This document shows, one piece after another, positions 35,455 through 49,131 of a stretch of 64,000 bases of DNA (positions are counted from its first letter, which is position 1; each line of letters starts with the position of its first letter). The DNA lies in the NCBI GenBank assembly GCA_043228905.1, contig JBHGNT010000003.1:4154001-4218000 (forward strand), in the 5' to 3' direction. Below the pieces are notes generated by a model. It did not search any database. It was not told the origin of the DNA and worked only from the letters and a program-made list of their open reading frames with translations. Made by a program: the position numbers and the translations under genes. The stretch is from Azolla caroliniana (Eukaryota > Polypodiophyta).

Positions 35455-36071
35455 TTGATCTGAATCATTCTTTGGGTTCTACGGGACAACACATGCTTAG
35501 CTATTAAGAGCCATAGCCATATTGACATAATCTCTAAACATAAGTCAAGCCTCCTTTGATAAAAAGTAGCTAGCCTTCTTACATAGGCAGAAACCATAGG
35601 CCTTGATGTGTTACACACTTGACTACTTTGAGTGAAGTAGTCAAGTGATAACACAGTTAATAATAATCTCACACTATAGAATTGTAGTTCAACCATAATC
35701 CTTGTTCCTTTCGAAATTAACCCATATTTACTTATCATAAAATTAGGGAAAACTACAAAAATATATGTCATGATTAGTTATGATTATGTGCCCGTCAGGT
35801 TGTGCATCACACTTCTATCCAATGAGAACATTTTCCTTCATGTCTTCGCAATTGTGAAAATGGGTGTAGGAAGGAGAAAAACAATTTGCCTCTTTTGTCT
35901 TCCTAATGTGAATAAGTAATTTAAAACATGAGTTATGATTGGTAAGTAAATTTCTTTATATTTAGTTTGGGAGACATTTGATTGAAAGAACATTTTGCGT
36001 CTCCATCCTCCTAATGTGAATAAGCTTATTCAAACATGATAGTTTGTGTTTGGATAAACACATTGATTTAT
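35455..36071. other. AT-rich spacer, no gene seen
   Basis: An open frame of 118 codons on the minus strand (35771-35415) has no recognisable motif and reaches into the repeat. I do not call it a gene. Confidence 0.5.
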
Positions 36072-36890
36072 TTCGTTTGGAAGAGTGAGACTCACATGCG
36101 CCTCTAGTAGAGCAACATGAAAAGTCTCAGGCGTGATTGTATGAATCCTAAATACTGAGTTTGACCAAGTCTTTGTCCTTGACTTTATTACTGTGCCAAG
36201 ACCTTATTAGAATGCCAAGGGATTGTCTACTAGAGCCTTTCAAGGTTATGGAGACTATTGGTTAGGGGGTTGCACTCCCATTGTTCCTCTATAGTGATTT
36301 GTGGGCAAGGGACTAAGAACTCCATAGGCACAAAGGCTTCTCAGCAATAAACTAGGTGAAAGGATGTACATCGAGTAACGACATTATAAGATATTAGAGA
36401 AAAGCACATAATGCAATAATATATTTTTTGTTTGGAAGAGTGAGACTTGCATGCGCCTCTAGTAGAGCAATAAGAAAAGTCTCAAGCGTGATTGTATGAA
36501 TCCTAAATACTGATCTAGCTAGAGCATATGTGCACATGTTGTTGTGCAAATGTTTTTTTGAGAATTTCTTGACTTTGGAGGTTGTGCAAAGACATCCAAG
36601 TTTGATCAAGTCTTTGTCCTTGACTTTATTAGCATGGCACGACCTTACGATGAGCCTTCTCAGTCATTATTACCTGAAAAGCCAAGGGGCTTGTCTACTA
36701 GAGTTTTTTAAAGTTATGGAAACGATTAGTTAGGGGGTCGCACTCCCATTGTTCCTCTCTAGTGATTTGTAGGCAAGGGACTAAGAACTCCACAAGAAGG
36801 AAGGGTTCTCGGCTATAAACTAGGTGAAAGGGCGTACGTCGATTAACGGCATTATAAGATGTTACAACAAAGCCCAGAACGCAACAAGTA
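36072..36890 (-). mobile_element. Ty3/gypsy integrase C-terminal debris in two tandem copies
   Basis: Copies are 36072-36425 and 36426-36890; the second has about 90 bp extra near 36518-36606. On the minus strand the second copy reads TSYNAVNRRTPFHLVYSREP then VEFLVPCLQI. This matches the TPF-LVYG-EA-LPVE block after the gypsy integrase core. The first copy shows the same block with stops. No LTR, RT or boundary seen. Confidence 0.65.
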
Positions 36891-37541
36891 GGTGGTGTTT
36901 GCAATCGGGATGTGTGAGGCAACAAAGGCAGACGATGTCGATGAAGGAGGAGGAGAATAAGTGGATGTAGAAGAAGAAGAAGAAGAAGAAGAAGAAGTGT
37001 GTGAATGATAAAGAAGTGGGTGTGTATGCATCGAGAGGTTGCAGGGTTGGGTCATGTTCTTTAACCTGCATCTAACTAAATTTAGCGTAGAAAACAAGGT
37101 GTTTCTTTATGGGGGTGAGGCCAAAGAGAGTGTTGTGTGTGTGTGTGTGTGTGTGTGTTTCATCTTTTTTACCAATCATTTGCACAAACTCTTCAACAAA
37201 CAAAACACACAAAAATTCAAAGAAAAGAAGGGGACAAACAAGAGACAAGTCTAAGGTTCCTTCTTCTTTTTTCCCTTCATAAGACTGTTGGCCCAAGGGG
37301 CCAAAAGCAAAAATAAACACTTCACAAAAAAAAGAGAGTCTCCTCACCATTTCATTTCTTCTTCACTCTGTTTTTATACTCTGTTTTTTTTACTCTGTTT
37401 TTTTATACTCTGTTTTTTTGTGTGTGTTTGTGCTAATATACACACATACACATATCCAAAATTTCTAGATTAGGGTTTGTTCCCACCCCTCTCCTTTCTG
37501 TATTATAAATCTTCCTTCATCTTCAAGTCGTCTTCCTCAGA

Positions 37542-37585
<44 letters not shown>

Positions 37586-37753
37586 TTTTCCTTGACAGAG
37601 AAACCAGCCCTTCTATTCTCCCTCCCTCCCTCCCTCCCTCTCTCTCCCTTGACAGAGAAAACAGGGGTTTTCCCTCCTACAAATTCCCATCGATCTTCAT
37701 CCCCCAATTCAACTCCAATTCGCCCTCCGAACCTCCCTCTCGAGGATCATAAC
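36891..37753 (+). promoter_or_regulatory. Upstream region and 5' leader of the RING-CH gene
   Basis: It holds simple repeats: (GAA)n at about 36971-36996, (GT)n at about 37133-37158, TACTCTGTTTTTT repeats at about 37377-37419, (CT)n at about 37543-37582 and (CCCT)n at about 37618-37646. CT-rich leaders of this kind are common in plant genes. No single TATA box stands out. Confidence 0.4.
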
Positions 37754-39301
37754 ATGAGTGAGCACATGACAATCATGGTGATGGATCATGCAGAGCCAAA
37801 CACCAGGAGGGGAGATATTCATGCTAATTCTAACCATTCCAATCACTTGGGCAGATCAGCGACCTCCAATAATCTAATCCCTTCTCCTTCTCTAAAGAAG
37901 ATTGTTAATTCATCCTCCTTACACCGCCTATCCATTACCCAAAGATCGTCTTCGTCTTCTCTATCTTCGATGTCTGAAAAATCAGATAATCAGGGCCCTG
38001 CCCCAATTGCTGACCTTTGGAAATTAGGCGATTTGCCACCATCTGCCGCTGCTGTTGGTCCCCCTCATCATCATCATCATCATATTCATATTCATTTGGG
38101 TACTTGTGAGAATGATGAATCTTGCTCCAAGAAAGCTTATGTGGGCACAGCAGAGTGTAGAATTTGCCAGGAGGAAGACGAACTCGTTAACCTCGAATGC
38201 CCTTGCGCATGCTCTGGAAGTTTGAAGGTGAATACAATGTGTTCTTAACGTTAATCTAGCAATTCAATATGTATGTATTTCTGTATGCAATTTTTGTGTT
38301 TATGCATGTATGCATGCCATGTGAGTCTTGCATGTGCATATGTATATGATCTGTAAGTCCTTCTTTCTATTTTTATGTGCAATTTAATCAACTAGGTATT
38401 TCAGGGTGTCAACTATTGTGTGAGTATTTATGTATTTGAGTAAGTATGTGTGTGTGCATGTATATAGATATGTATGTGGGCAAGTATGTGGCTATGTATG
38501 TTGTTATGTATGTGTGTGTGTGTGTGTGTGTGTCCATGTATGTATGTATGTATGTATGTTTTCCCTTAGAATTGAAGCCAACCTTCTGGTTTTTTGATAT
38601 GACTCAGTTTGCTCATCGAAAGTGTGTACAACGCTGGTGTAATGAGAAGGGTGATGCCACATGCGAGATATGCTTGAAGGTAAATATGTCCAACTGGTTG
38701 TTTTGTGTTCGACTTTTAGGAAAAACTCTGATATACGCCTGAGTTTTTTGTACTGCCCTCCAAAATGACCCTGACCAACTCCCAAAAGATACAGAGATTA
38801 AGACAGGGCAGACACATAATTGCCGTATAGTTAATCAAGTAGTCACATAATTAAGAAAAGAGGAATGAACTAACCATATAATTCATAAACTAGCACATAC
38901 ACTCTCTGTCTCGAGTGCTGACAATGTGCAATTTAGTTTTTCTGCTTGAGCCATCTCAAGAAACTTTGTGCCACTTTATTTAGATTCTCATTTGAAGACC
39001 AATTGAATGTAGTTCTGAATGCTTGCAGTCTGACAAAGAATGATTTTTGGTCCAAATTGTGAGATTATACTTTCTCTATGAATGGTTTATGGTGAAACAT
39101 ATTAAATAACCATAAAAGATTTAATAGAAACTCGGCTTTCTAGAAAAAGAACCTGGTTTTGTGCTTTGGTTCAGTCATGATTGACTATGAATGATTTGTG
39201 GGGAGACATATTAAAGAATCATAAAAGATTAATTACAAACTTGGTCACATAAAAAATGAGCCTAGTTTTGTGTTTTGGTTCAGTCATGTGCAATTGATGT
39301 A

Positions 39302-39332
<31 letters not shown>

Positions 39333-40518
39333 GACTGAATGTTTGCTTCCTGCTTTTTTTTGGATATGCTGCAGCCATATGAGGGAGGCTATACAGCACC
39401 CCCATCATCGGCTCGGACCAACAATTTCCCAATTAACATTGGGTAAAAATGCCATAAATTATATTACCTAGTATCTCCAATGTTTCGAAACTATATGAAT
39501 GATGAATGTTTTGGTGGATATAATGATGGTGCAGTGGCAACAGCTGGGAGCTTGCAAGTGGGCAACGTCTAGACATGCATGAACCGAGAATTTTTGCCGT
39601 GCCCTCTGAACATCTTTTCTCCGATGCCGATTATGATGAGTATACAAGAGCAAATGAACGCAGTGCTGCATGCTTCCGATCCGTTGCCCTCGTTGTAAGC
39701 TTCTGATTCCAATACTTTTCTATGTTTGTTTATTGTGGTATTTGATCAAGACTACCCCGAAATTCTCAAACAAATTTCAATCATACCCTTGGGCCCCATG
39801 TACTAGTAAATTGTTAATACTTCATTTACTACTACAATGGTGGAGTTTGATAAATATTTTGAAAATGGTAGGGTACTCTGGCAAATATTCTACTTGACAT
39901 GTTTAGGGGTATTTGTAGTGTTCTATTATCCATTTTATTTATACATGAAATCAAACTCCATGATAATATACTAAACCTTTTTGTGCCAATTCTTTCCCAA
40001 TGAAGCTCATGGTGCTTCTTCTACTGAGACATATACTTTCCATGACCTCGGGTGGTGTCAGCAGCAGTGGAGTAGAGGAAGAAGCTCCCACTTTCATCAT
40101 GGTAAAAAAAGTTGATGATAGCAACAAATACCAAAAAAACTAAATTCTTTCTCTTCGTGTTCGGTAGTCTTATTATGTGTTTTGATCTTATGGTTAGCTT
40201 TTTGTCCTACGAGCGGCGGGGTTTTTCTTGCCATGCTACATTATGGCCCGGGCGCTAAATATTTTGCAGTGCAGGAGACAGCGCCAGGTTAGTGTAGTTG
40301 CCGGGAAAGAGACTAAAGTCTGTAATGTAGGAGGGAGGATCACCCAACAACCCCTAGTCAAGAATATTTGTGCTCATTAGGTTTCACGTATTTAGTTCAT
40401 GACATTGTTTTGTGCTTCTATGCAGGCACTAGCGGCGGCAGAGGTGGCGTATATTTTACAAAGCGGACAAGCACGAGGTGTGAACATGGCCATCTCTTCG
40501 CCAGGGTTATTGCCTTGA
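37754..40518 (+). CDS. RING-CH (RINGv/MARCH-like) membrane E3 ligase, 7 exons
   Basis: Exons with phase-consistent GT-AG junctions: 37754-38227, 38608-38679, 39375-39442, 39535-39694, 40006-40101, 40198-40287, 40426-40518. They join to 350 residues. The N-terminus is Ser/Asn-rich with a six-His run at about residues 104-109. The C4HC3 finger is complete: Cys135, Cys138, Cys151, Cys153, His161, Cys164, Cys177, Cys180, split between exons 1 and 2. Two hydrophobic segments follow (about 252-271, VALVLMVLLLLRHILSM; about 291-312, LFVLRAAGFFLPCYIM), then a basic CRRQRQ and an Ala-rich tail (ALAAAEVAYILQ). This layout is that of plant RINGv proteins, taken to be ubiquitin ligases on endomembranes; substrate unknown. 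The start was chosen because upstream in-frame DNA is low-complexity leader. Introns carry (TG)n, GTAT and (AT)n microsatellites. Confidence 0.92.
38440..38560. repeat. GTAT/(TG)n microsatellite cluster in intron 1 of RING-CH gene
   Basis: Mixed TATG, GTGT and TATGTATG runs. They lie 48 bp upstream of the exon 2 acceptor and extend an open frame falsely across the intron. Confidence 0.85.
39301..39328. repeat. (AT)n microsatellite in intron 2 of RING-CH gene
   Basis: About 13 AT units, some 45 bp before the exon 3 acceptor. Two more (TA)n runs lie after the gene at about 40557-40577 and 40901-40926. Confidence 0.9.
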
Positions 40519-40877
40519 AAAACGATATTTCATCTCTTAAAGCTTGGTAGGCGATAGATATATACATATATATATATACCTCCTGTTCTATAAAAAGGTT
40601 TAAAAAGGCTCTATCGAAAGCAACAAGTCCTATTTCTATACAAGATGGAGTCTTAGGTCATCCTAAACACAGACTGGTTGATAAGTCCAAACAAAAGGAA
40701 AAATCAGTATTCCTTGTTTGATACTCTTTCACTGCTCATTCCTTTGTACAGTTTTGGTTATCCATCCTTCCTCATCTCTCCTTCCAAGAGAGGAAAGAGA
40801 TGGTGTGGCCATGTCTCTTTGACACATCATCCGTCTATACGTAGAGTTTTTGTGCAACTCTAGTGCACAAATTACTG

Positions 40878-40883
40878 AATAAA
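40878..40883 (+). terminator. Poly(A) signal AATAAA
   Basis: Canonical hexamer about 360 bp after the stop of the RING-CH gene, just before a (TA)n tract. Use inferred. Confidence 0.45.
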
Positions 40884-43800
40884 TTCTATGCCTGGGGCTA
40901 ATATATATATATATATATATATATACATAGAATGAATGTTTGATTGATTGAATACATGTATATCACAATCCTTTGTCCTCAGATTTTTTCCAACTCATCC
41001 AGTGAAAAATCTCTACTTGAGATATCTGCAGTCTTCCATTTTCATTGTAAACGACATGTAAAATTTCTTCTAATACTAAAATGGTTGCAAGTCCAATTCA
41101 GTTGATAAATTCTTATGTATATTTTATGATGACATTTAGTATTCCTTGCAAATTTGGGGTTTGATCATCAATGTGGTTATGGGTTTCTCATCTAACATAT
41201 GAACATTGAAGCTCACGATCATTAAGTGGATTTTGCCAAATTGGATGAATCGTTGAAAGCTCAGATCGATCATAAGTGGGATTTTGCCAAACTGGAGTGC
41301 ATGTAGTGGTTGAAGTTAGAATTCACAGGTTTTCTTCAGCAATGCTCAATATTGGAGGAAAAACTTAACAAGAATTAGGAAAAACATAGCCCTGAGAAAA
41401 CGTTAAATTGGAAATGGTATTGTCACCGAGTACATGTATTATGTTTGCCGTTTGAATGCCAAGCAACATTAGTTAGCTCCTGCATGACATGACGATCTCT
41501 GTAGCAATGTAACGGTAACCAAAACTTATGCATATGTATTGCTAAATAGGTCTACCCCTGAGACTTGACTTGACCACTTTTGGCAAATGAAATATTTGAT
41601 CTCTTTGTCAAACCATTGGGTTTAATTGAATTCGGTCCTATATTTCTCTCGTGTTCTACTTGCTTGCGTTGAATGCCAATGCTCAAATCTAGTATATTTT
41701 ACGTCATCGTTTCTCTTTTTGTGATATTTGAAAATCGCTACCATGGACATGCAGAAGTTCTTGAATGTAGTCCATTCCTTTTTGAATTTCTTAAAAATTG
41801 GAACATTTCCTTTATTGCGGCCTGCCAAAAACTCGTTTGACTTCTTTACAATCTTGGTTGATTACTTTCTCTAGAGTTCTCTTTTTGTATCGACCCGCAC
41901 CCCCCTCCAACTCAATCATGTCTTAGACAATTTGCTTCACACCGTACTTTTCTTCACAACTTATAAACTTCGTTATTGAAAGCTGTTGACATTTAAATTG
42001 AACATTGTGTTAAGGGTTAAGCTGGCATTTATTGTTTCATGGTCTTCGTGACCATTTAGGATTCTTAAAATGAAAGAAATCAAATCATGCATTAAAATGA
42101 AAGAAAGGAAGCCGGCTTGTTGGCTCATTCAAAGAATTTATGAGTCTAGAAGTTAAATGCTTGGGCCACACAAGAAATGTGTTTTGCTTTTTGTGGTAAT
42201 GGGAGACCTTTAATGAAATTTCACCACAAGATAAGTCGTATTTTTAAAAGAGCAATTCATTATATCTTTTTGGTGTGTTCCGCCCTTGTTTAGATGTAAA
42301 CCACTAGTAGAAAAATATAACTAGGATTAACATGTACTTTATTATGGAAAGACGAGATGTGACTCATTTTACTTTAATATCCACACAACTTAAACAAAGG
42401 TTAGGGTGTTTGTATGCAATAATGGGTTTCAAACACCTTCGCATTCTCGGACAATTCCAACTCAAATTAATGTGAATGAAAACTTAGTTGTAAGATGAGC
42501 TTTTGTTTCTTAAGATTATTCATATTTTGCTAATCTTGCTCAACATATTGAACCATATGGTTCATTTTTGTGTTTGCAAAACTCTATATAACAAGGATTT
42601 ATCGAGGGCCTCCCAATAATATTATACGATCGCAACATCCTAATACAATACACCTAATGTTTTTTGACATTACTAGAAAACCCTATTTTCCAAATCACAT
42701 AAGTATCCTAATTGTGTTAAGATTCAAGAACTTACCCTAATTAAATCATAATAGGACTATGAGTGAGAGATTGTGAGAGTTGATTATCCAACCTCAATTC
42801 CTAATCAAACGGAGTGATTTAACCAAAAATATCTAGATCATTTTCAGAGTTAACAATTCATTAGATATATTAGCCGAATTAACAAGAATGATGTTTTGAA
42901 TTAATTAAGAAGTAGGGGTATTTTCATAATTTCTTAAAAACATAGGGAGTATTTAGGTCATTTTGAAAATTGTAGACATATTCTCGCAAATATTGAGACA
43001 TATGGAGGGGGTTAATAGAAGGATTCAGGAAATAGATAAGGATATGTTCGTTTTGTGACTCAACACTTTTTTGGGTAAAAGACAAAGGTAAAAAGCAAGG
43101 CTTCCTAGGCACTGATGAGTAGAGAGAGAGAGAGAGAATGAGAGAATGAAAAATTTGATCTTATCCGTAAGCTTTAAGCTCCTACCATCTACCATGGTCC
43201 ATTGAGTGGTGGTGAAATGTTTGTATGTCATCGTATTGTATTTATTAAGGTCGCAAGTACAATGTTATGAGAAGAGAGGACAGGACAAGGGGGAGGGGGG
43301 AGGGGGGGGTTCACGATTTGTACAAATGATTGTTAACATAGTGTTGTCTAGATTGAATTGGCTTAAGTTTTGAAAGACCCACCCTAAAAACGGCGAAGTT
43401 ATAAGATTTCTCCATTGCATCTCTTTCTCTTAGACAATGTCTTAAATCAAGTTTAGGATTTACAATAACAAGAGAGAATGGGGATGAAGTATTCCTACAA
43501 ATTGAAATGTAGGAACTCATAAAAAGCTTCTACACAAGTGCCCAAGGAATGTTGAGCTTTCATGATTCTCCAAGTTATATCTCTTTCTCTTGGACGACAT
43601 TTCAAATGAAGAATAAGATTTAGTATTAAAGACTCTCTCATTCAACAATTTTAATAAGGTTTTACAAACTTTGGAGGCATTTGTGAAAATTATTGCTTTA
43701 GAAAAATGGGGCTCAAATCAGGGTAGGCAGTGGGCACATGCCTCGATGATGTGGCCCAAGATAAGATTGCACCATTTTGTTAAAAATATTGCCCATCAAG

Positions 43801-46439
43801 AGTTTGCGCATAATATAAACACAAATGGGGTCTTTCAAACCTATTAACTTAGTGCAAAAAATATGATAACAAAGTGCAACATTGTTTCATAGTTGATTTT
43901 ATTTTATTGTTGGGGATGTTGTCATTCCCTCTATCTCCCTCAATCGACTCTCCTATCGTGTAGCCACTTAATGGATAAAAAAGATATTTTTTTCTTAGAG
44001 TGCAGTTGTATTTTGTTGGTACCTCCATTTTGTTCATTGTCTTACTCCCCCTTGATTTTACTTTGTTTATTCTCAATGTTGCTAATTTTGTTGTTTCCTC
44101 ATTTTATCGTGTCTTTGGATGCTATAATACCTAGAGAACGTTCATGTAATGCCAATATAATTTGTCTAATCGTCCTTCAAATTATTGCTTGAAAGTATGG
44201 CATCATACTTATGGAGATAGAGACAAATTGAAGAGAGCACTAAGATAATAATATGACACGACAAACAATGTCAACCACTAATAACACAATATGTGTGTGT
44301 GTGTGGGAGAGAGAGAGGAGCCAAAATAAAAAGGTACATATAAACTAAAACCAAATTATAATTTCATTGATTAATAATGTTGTTCTCTTTGCAATAATTA
44401 AAGTGGAGTACATTATAATGTTCACATTCAATAATTTGAGCAAGTGGCACTAGTGTATATGCTTATCCTATGTCACTATTTACTACGTCCTATTTATAAA
44501 TTCAAATTGAGAAAAACAAATATTGGTAGATCTCGTGTGTAGGATAGGATAGTCTTGGCTCGGCCTTCCTGAGAAAGGGATCGAATTTGTGTATATTTTA
44601 ACTAAAGGAGTATATTCTTTTTTTTTTGGAAAAAAAAACAAGTATTGGTAGAGAATTAAGCACATGTCATGCTTTTCTCACTATAGATATTGCATGAAGG
44701 ACAAATTAATTGTTGTCTATGACGGGGCATACCATGCTGATATGAAAAAATGCCAATCGACCTTTTATAGCAATCTATAGAGAGAATAGTTGAGAAGTTA
44801 ATGCATTAAATCAGCTAGACCTTATGGTTAGCAACCTAAATGATTAAAATGACCTTAGTCAAAGTGCTCAATTTCATACATGTCACTTCAAGCCATGAAG
44901 TTGTATTTGTGTTTGATGCTTAATGAGAGCATGCGAGCATATTATAATTGTGTTACATATCCATCTTTTGTCGAAATCATGGTTTGATGAGTAGTTTAAA
45001 ATGACTTTTGTCTAGCCATTGTCCCTATTTTATGCACTACTCCATTATCAAAGTAGATCACATGGAATGCTTATAAAATTATATAGGCTCTAAACTCGAT
45101 GGTTCCAACCTATTTGAACCAAAATGGATATGCTATCATGGAGAATGTGGAATGTAAATGTCGTGCATGAAACCATCAATGAGTTTGGTAGATTCTCTGT
45201 TGACTTGATCAAACAAATGTCAAAGAGTGTAGAGTCTAGACCATCATTCAAAACCTAAAGAATCAATTAACAATTAACAACATGCTCACATTGTAGAAAG
45301 TAGAGACACAAACAAACAACTTAGCATATGTAATTAGGAGGTCTTATCCCATTACAAAGACATATGGCTCTTTGATGGAAAAGTGAGACAAATAAGTTGC
45401 ATTCTAGAGCTTTAGAGACATTGCACAATGTATTTTTCATTGTGGCAAACAACTAGAAATATTCAATAAAGGTAGGCTAAAAAGTTATGTGAGAACGAAG
45501 CACGTGGAACAAGTTCTCATAAGAATGTTTCTTAGATTTTTTCCACAATGATTGCACAAAATTGATTTTTGGTTCCTCAAATCTATTGCAATATATTGTT
45601 TGTGTTAAGATTGTTGTAAGTTTCATATGAGATAGTCTCGCAAGGCAAGTATCGAAATCCAACACCACATTGGATATGATCTTGAGTCCAAAAGGATAAT
45701 AATATGTTTGAGCTAAGTAAACTAGACACAAACTCAAGTAAGTGTATTTAGCAGTACATCATACCTAGGGTTATGCATCATAAAGTGTGTTGTATTATTA
45801 TACAAGAAACCCTTTCAGAGGGTTATAGGCCTTCCAATTTATCCATTTGAGATTACCATATGTATGTAGTAATCTTCTAATATCTAACTTTGCAAGTTTA
45901 GCTTCCCTATCCATAAGATGAATTGTTCTATTAAATGACAACAATGTGCTCATCACAAACCAACAAGTTTATCCATTTCTAACCAAACACTATTTGATGA
46001 TCTCTTTACTATGTCAACAATTTGAAAAGAAACTCCATTGAATTAATCTCCCACTATTCATTGGACAAGCATGACAAACAAAACTAATGGTGCATTAATG
46101 GACATTTGTTGTATGTACCTTTGGATGCCCTACACCAAACTATCATAGCAATTACTCTTCCTTTGTGAAGTAAGCATGGATGTTTATCCAACATAAATGA
46201 AGAAACTCTTATGACATTCCATGCAAGTGAGATGTTATCTTTCTACGACTTTCAAAATTCCCACACATACAATCATCACTGTATTCTCCCAAATTTTTTT
46301 GAATGTGCAATCAAACTCAAGAAGGATTTCCTAGTCATGGTATCCCCAATGTCTTCGAATGTAATTATTCAATGATTCACTAGTCACGGTATTCCCTTGG
46401 TATATCTCAAATTATATAAGTTTGTGAAAGGGGAAAGTG
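40884..46439. other. Long AT-rich spacer, no gene seen
   Basis: It holds a short internal repeat at about 41205-41300 (AAGCTCA...GATCATAAGTGG-like), a poly-G-rich stretch at about 43288-43308 and short (GT)n/(GA)n runs near 44291-44317. Open frames here (for example the minus-strand frame 41828-41622) show no family motif. No element ends recognised. Confidence 0.55.
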
Positions 46440-49131
46440 AAGGGTCATGGCATGGCACCAATATAAAAAGGTAATGAGGAGAAAGAAAAGACAATACTTC
46501 CAAATGCAAGAAAGGAAAAAGAAAATGTTGTTTAAGATCCAACCATGCCTAGCATGGAGACAACTCAATGGTAAGAAGAAAGATATCAAAGGTGAATTTA
46601 CAAATGAAGAGATGGTAGAATATGTACAAAGCCTATATGTGCATGAGGGAGTGGCTCCTTTGGTTGAGAACATTGTACATGCACTGATCTTGGAGATGTC
46701 AATTAGGGGACAAAGAATATGGCTAATGGGAAAGTAGCCGATGTAACTCTTATTACACGTGAACTCTAAAATGGACAATGCCAAGCACTCATCAATAGAT
46801 CATGAACATCATAGATCAAGCTATTAAACTAGGTATGTTGAATGATTGGCTCATGAATTGGATTAAGCCAATGTTGGCGATGGTTTATGTCACTGCCACT
46901 ACAAGATCATGCCAACATACTCCATGGAATCATTAAGATGGACTATGAGATCGGAAATCATTAACGCTCTCCTGATTAGGGAATCTGCTACTCAAAGGAT
47001 GACAATGGAGAAATGGATAGGCCACGAGGAGGAGGGATCTCTGATCCCGAGAGGTAGGAGACCACCAGACAAGCTTGAAGGCTTTGAACTACGAGACACT
47101 GAGACACCAACATAGAATAACGCAATTCGAGTACTCACGTATACTGGTCATAAATGGATTGTAGATCCTGATCCGATCAAAGTACAACTCGATTGGCACA
47201 TATGTACTCATGAAAACACATGGCTACGTAAGGTCAGTTGGGACCCTTTGCAATGGACATGGCGAGGCAAGGAAACAAACCCATCCCTTTCTTCCAATTC
47301 ACAACTAGATTAGGTCGCCACATTCTAGTTGCTCAAACCACCTGAGAGCCGGCGGCTACGAAGATCTGGCACACATTTCAAGTTCCTCCCACAATAATCA
47401 CCAAGTTTTGGCAGAAAATCTGGAAACAACAACACGCGAGGCGAATTACCACGTTCCAATGGCTATTAATACATAAGTCCCTACCGGTGGGAGCATGGCA
47501 ATGTGGGAAACTTAGCTCTCCTAATTGTGTAGTGTGCCCACATGCAGTAGAATCAATACGACACGCTCTGTGGGACTACCCAACGTCCCATTGAATATGG
47601 CGGGGGGTTGGCCGCTTGTTGCAATTATGCCAGGTGCAAGGCTCAATCAAGTGGGGAAATATATGTTAGCTATCATGGCAGACCGCAGTTGGCAGATACG
47701 AGCATCGGGAAGACGGGATGGCTTTGGTGATAAAAACACAAGAGGTTTTTTTCTCCTCCAACGGCAATGTCCACTCCACTCCTCTTAATGGCAAATCTCA
47801 AGATGTGTTAGAATTGGTTAGCCCAATAACTCTTTGGATTCTATGGAAACAACGGCGTATATGAGTCTTCTCCAACCAAACCACGCGTCCAACAAGGTTA
47901 CTGCAAGGGATATGGAGTGAAATTGTAGCCACTCTAAAGAGCCAATATGATGGCCTCAAGGGCGGCTCCGATGGAGTTGAAAGACAACGAATAGCCTTCA
48001 TCCAACAATGGTCGTCCTCTCCCTTTCTTGAGTCAATGGGCATACACATAAGATAGAACTATCACGTCCCTATAGGGATTTGTACATAATCGTCTCATTT
48101 GTAAAATTTTATAGCTAATGGAAGGAGTTTTTTTGGAAAAAATAAAAATAAATTAATTAATTAAATAAAGTATCAAACTATTATACAATCATGGTAGCTC
48201 GCTACTCAACTATTGCTAAATTGTATAACACTATCATGGAGCAAAAGGTAAGTGTATGGATTGTAAGTCAAAACAAACAAGCACTGGGGCAAGTAGGTTT
48301 TAGACCAAAACATTCCACAATAGATCATCTTGTTACATTAAGAGTAATTATGGAAGAAAGTCAACTGCAAAGAAAGAAACTCTATTGTGGCTTTGTTGAT
48401 TAGAAAAGAATTTGATACAGTACCATGAAGTGAGCTTTGGAATAGAATGGTGGAAATTGACATGCCATGACATGCCATTAGAGTATCGAGTTGCTATTGC
48501 ATGATTATATGAGTAAGAATGGTTTCTCATAATAGTTTTTAAGTAACATGGGGGTTAAGCAAGGATATCCATTATCACCTACACTCTTTGGTTTATGCAT
48601 TAATAAATTGGAAGATGTGGTGAATTGGGTTGCAAGAGAAGGATTAGATGCCCCAAAACTTATGGAACAAGTTATCTTATGTTTTTATAAATACATTATA
48701 AAAGTTAAGTTATAGATGACCATGTCTTGCTTGGAATGTTAGATGTAAACTACAAAAGAATCACAAGAGTAAAAATTTCTCATCTGGTTGGGTAACTGAC
48801 ATAAAAAAAGGGTTCAAAAGATGGGATGTAGAGCTTTCAAGTGATGCTACGAAATATATAGTTATTGAGGAAAGATTAATGGACCCACTAAGGAAGGAAT
48901 GGAAAGATGCTAAAAGGACAAAATTAGAATATTACATTGCAAACATCAATCCTAAATGTTGGGTTCTAACATGAGTATTAACTCTCATAGAGCGTTAACA
49001 CTCCTTCACATTTGATCACACAACCTAGGTATTGAAGTTGCATTAAGGAATCAAAATCAGCCAAATATAAAGGCATGTAAGATATGCAAGGAAGGGCTAG
49101 TAGAGGATGAGTATCACTTATTGCATGCTTG
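46440..49131 (+). mobile_element. Decayed LINE, split by a second LINE
   Basis: The left part (46440 to about 46890) reads the LINE linker (YKKVMRRKKRQYFQMQ, FTNEEMVEYVQSLY), matching 13620-13790. The right part (about 48150-49131) reads the RT region: TIAKLYNTIMEQK, QVGFRPKHSTIDHLVTLRVI, GVKQGYPLSPTLFGLCI. It then gives a zinc-finger end, CKICKEGLVEDEYHLLHA at about 49080-49130. A foreign LINE lies between the two parts. Many stops, so non-functional. Confidence 0.82.
46890..48150 (+). mobile_element. Nested, 5'-truncated LINE of a second family
   Basis: Protein is readable in shifting frames: RVLTYTGHKWIVDPDPIKVQ near 47130, then TFQWLLIHKSLPVGAWQCGK and CVVCPHAVESIRHALWDCP (a zf-RVT finger) near 47450-47580. 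A 3' tail closely matches the minus-strand fragment at 30070-30330. It ends in an A-rich tract (about 48138-48170). It interrupts the older LINE between its linker and RT core. Left boundary uncertain by tens of bases. Confidence 0.75.

Noticed and set aside
41622-41828. Basic 68-codon minus-strand open frame
   Set aside because: Too short, no upstream signals, no recognisable motif in a long AT-rich spacer.
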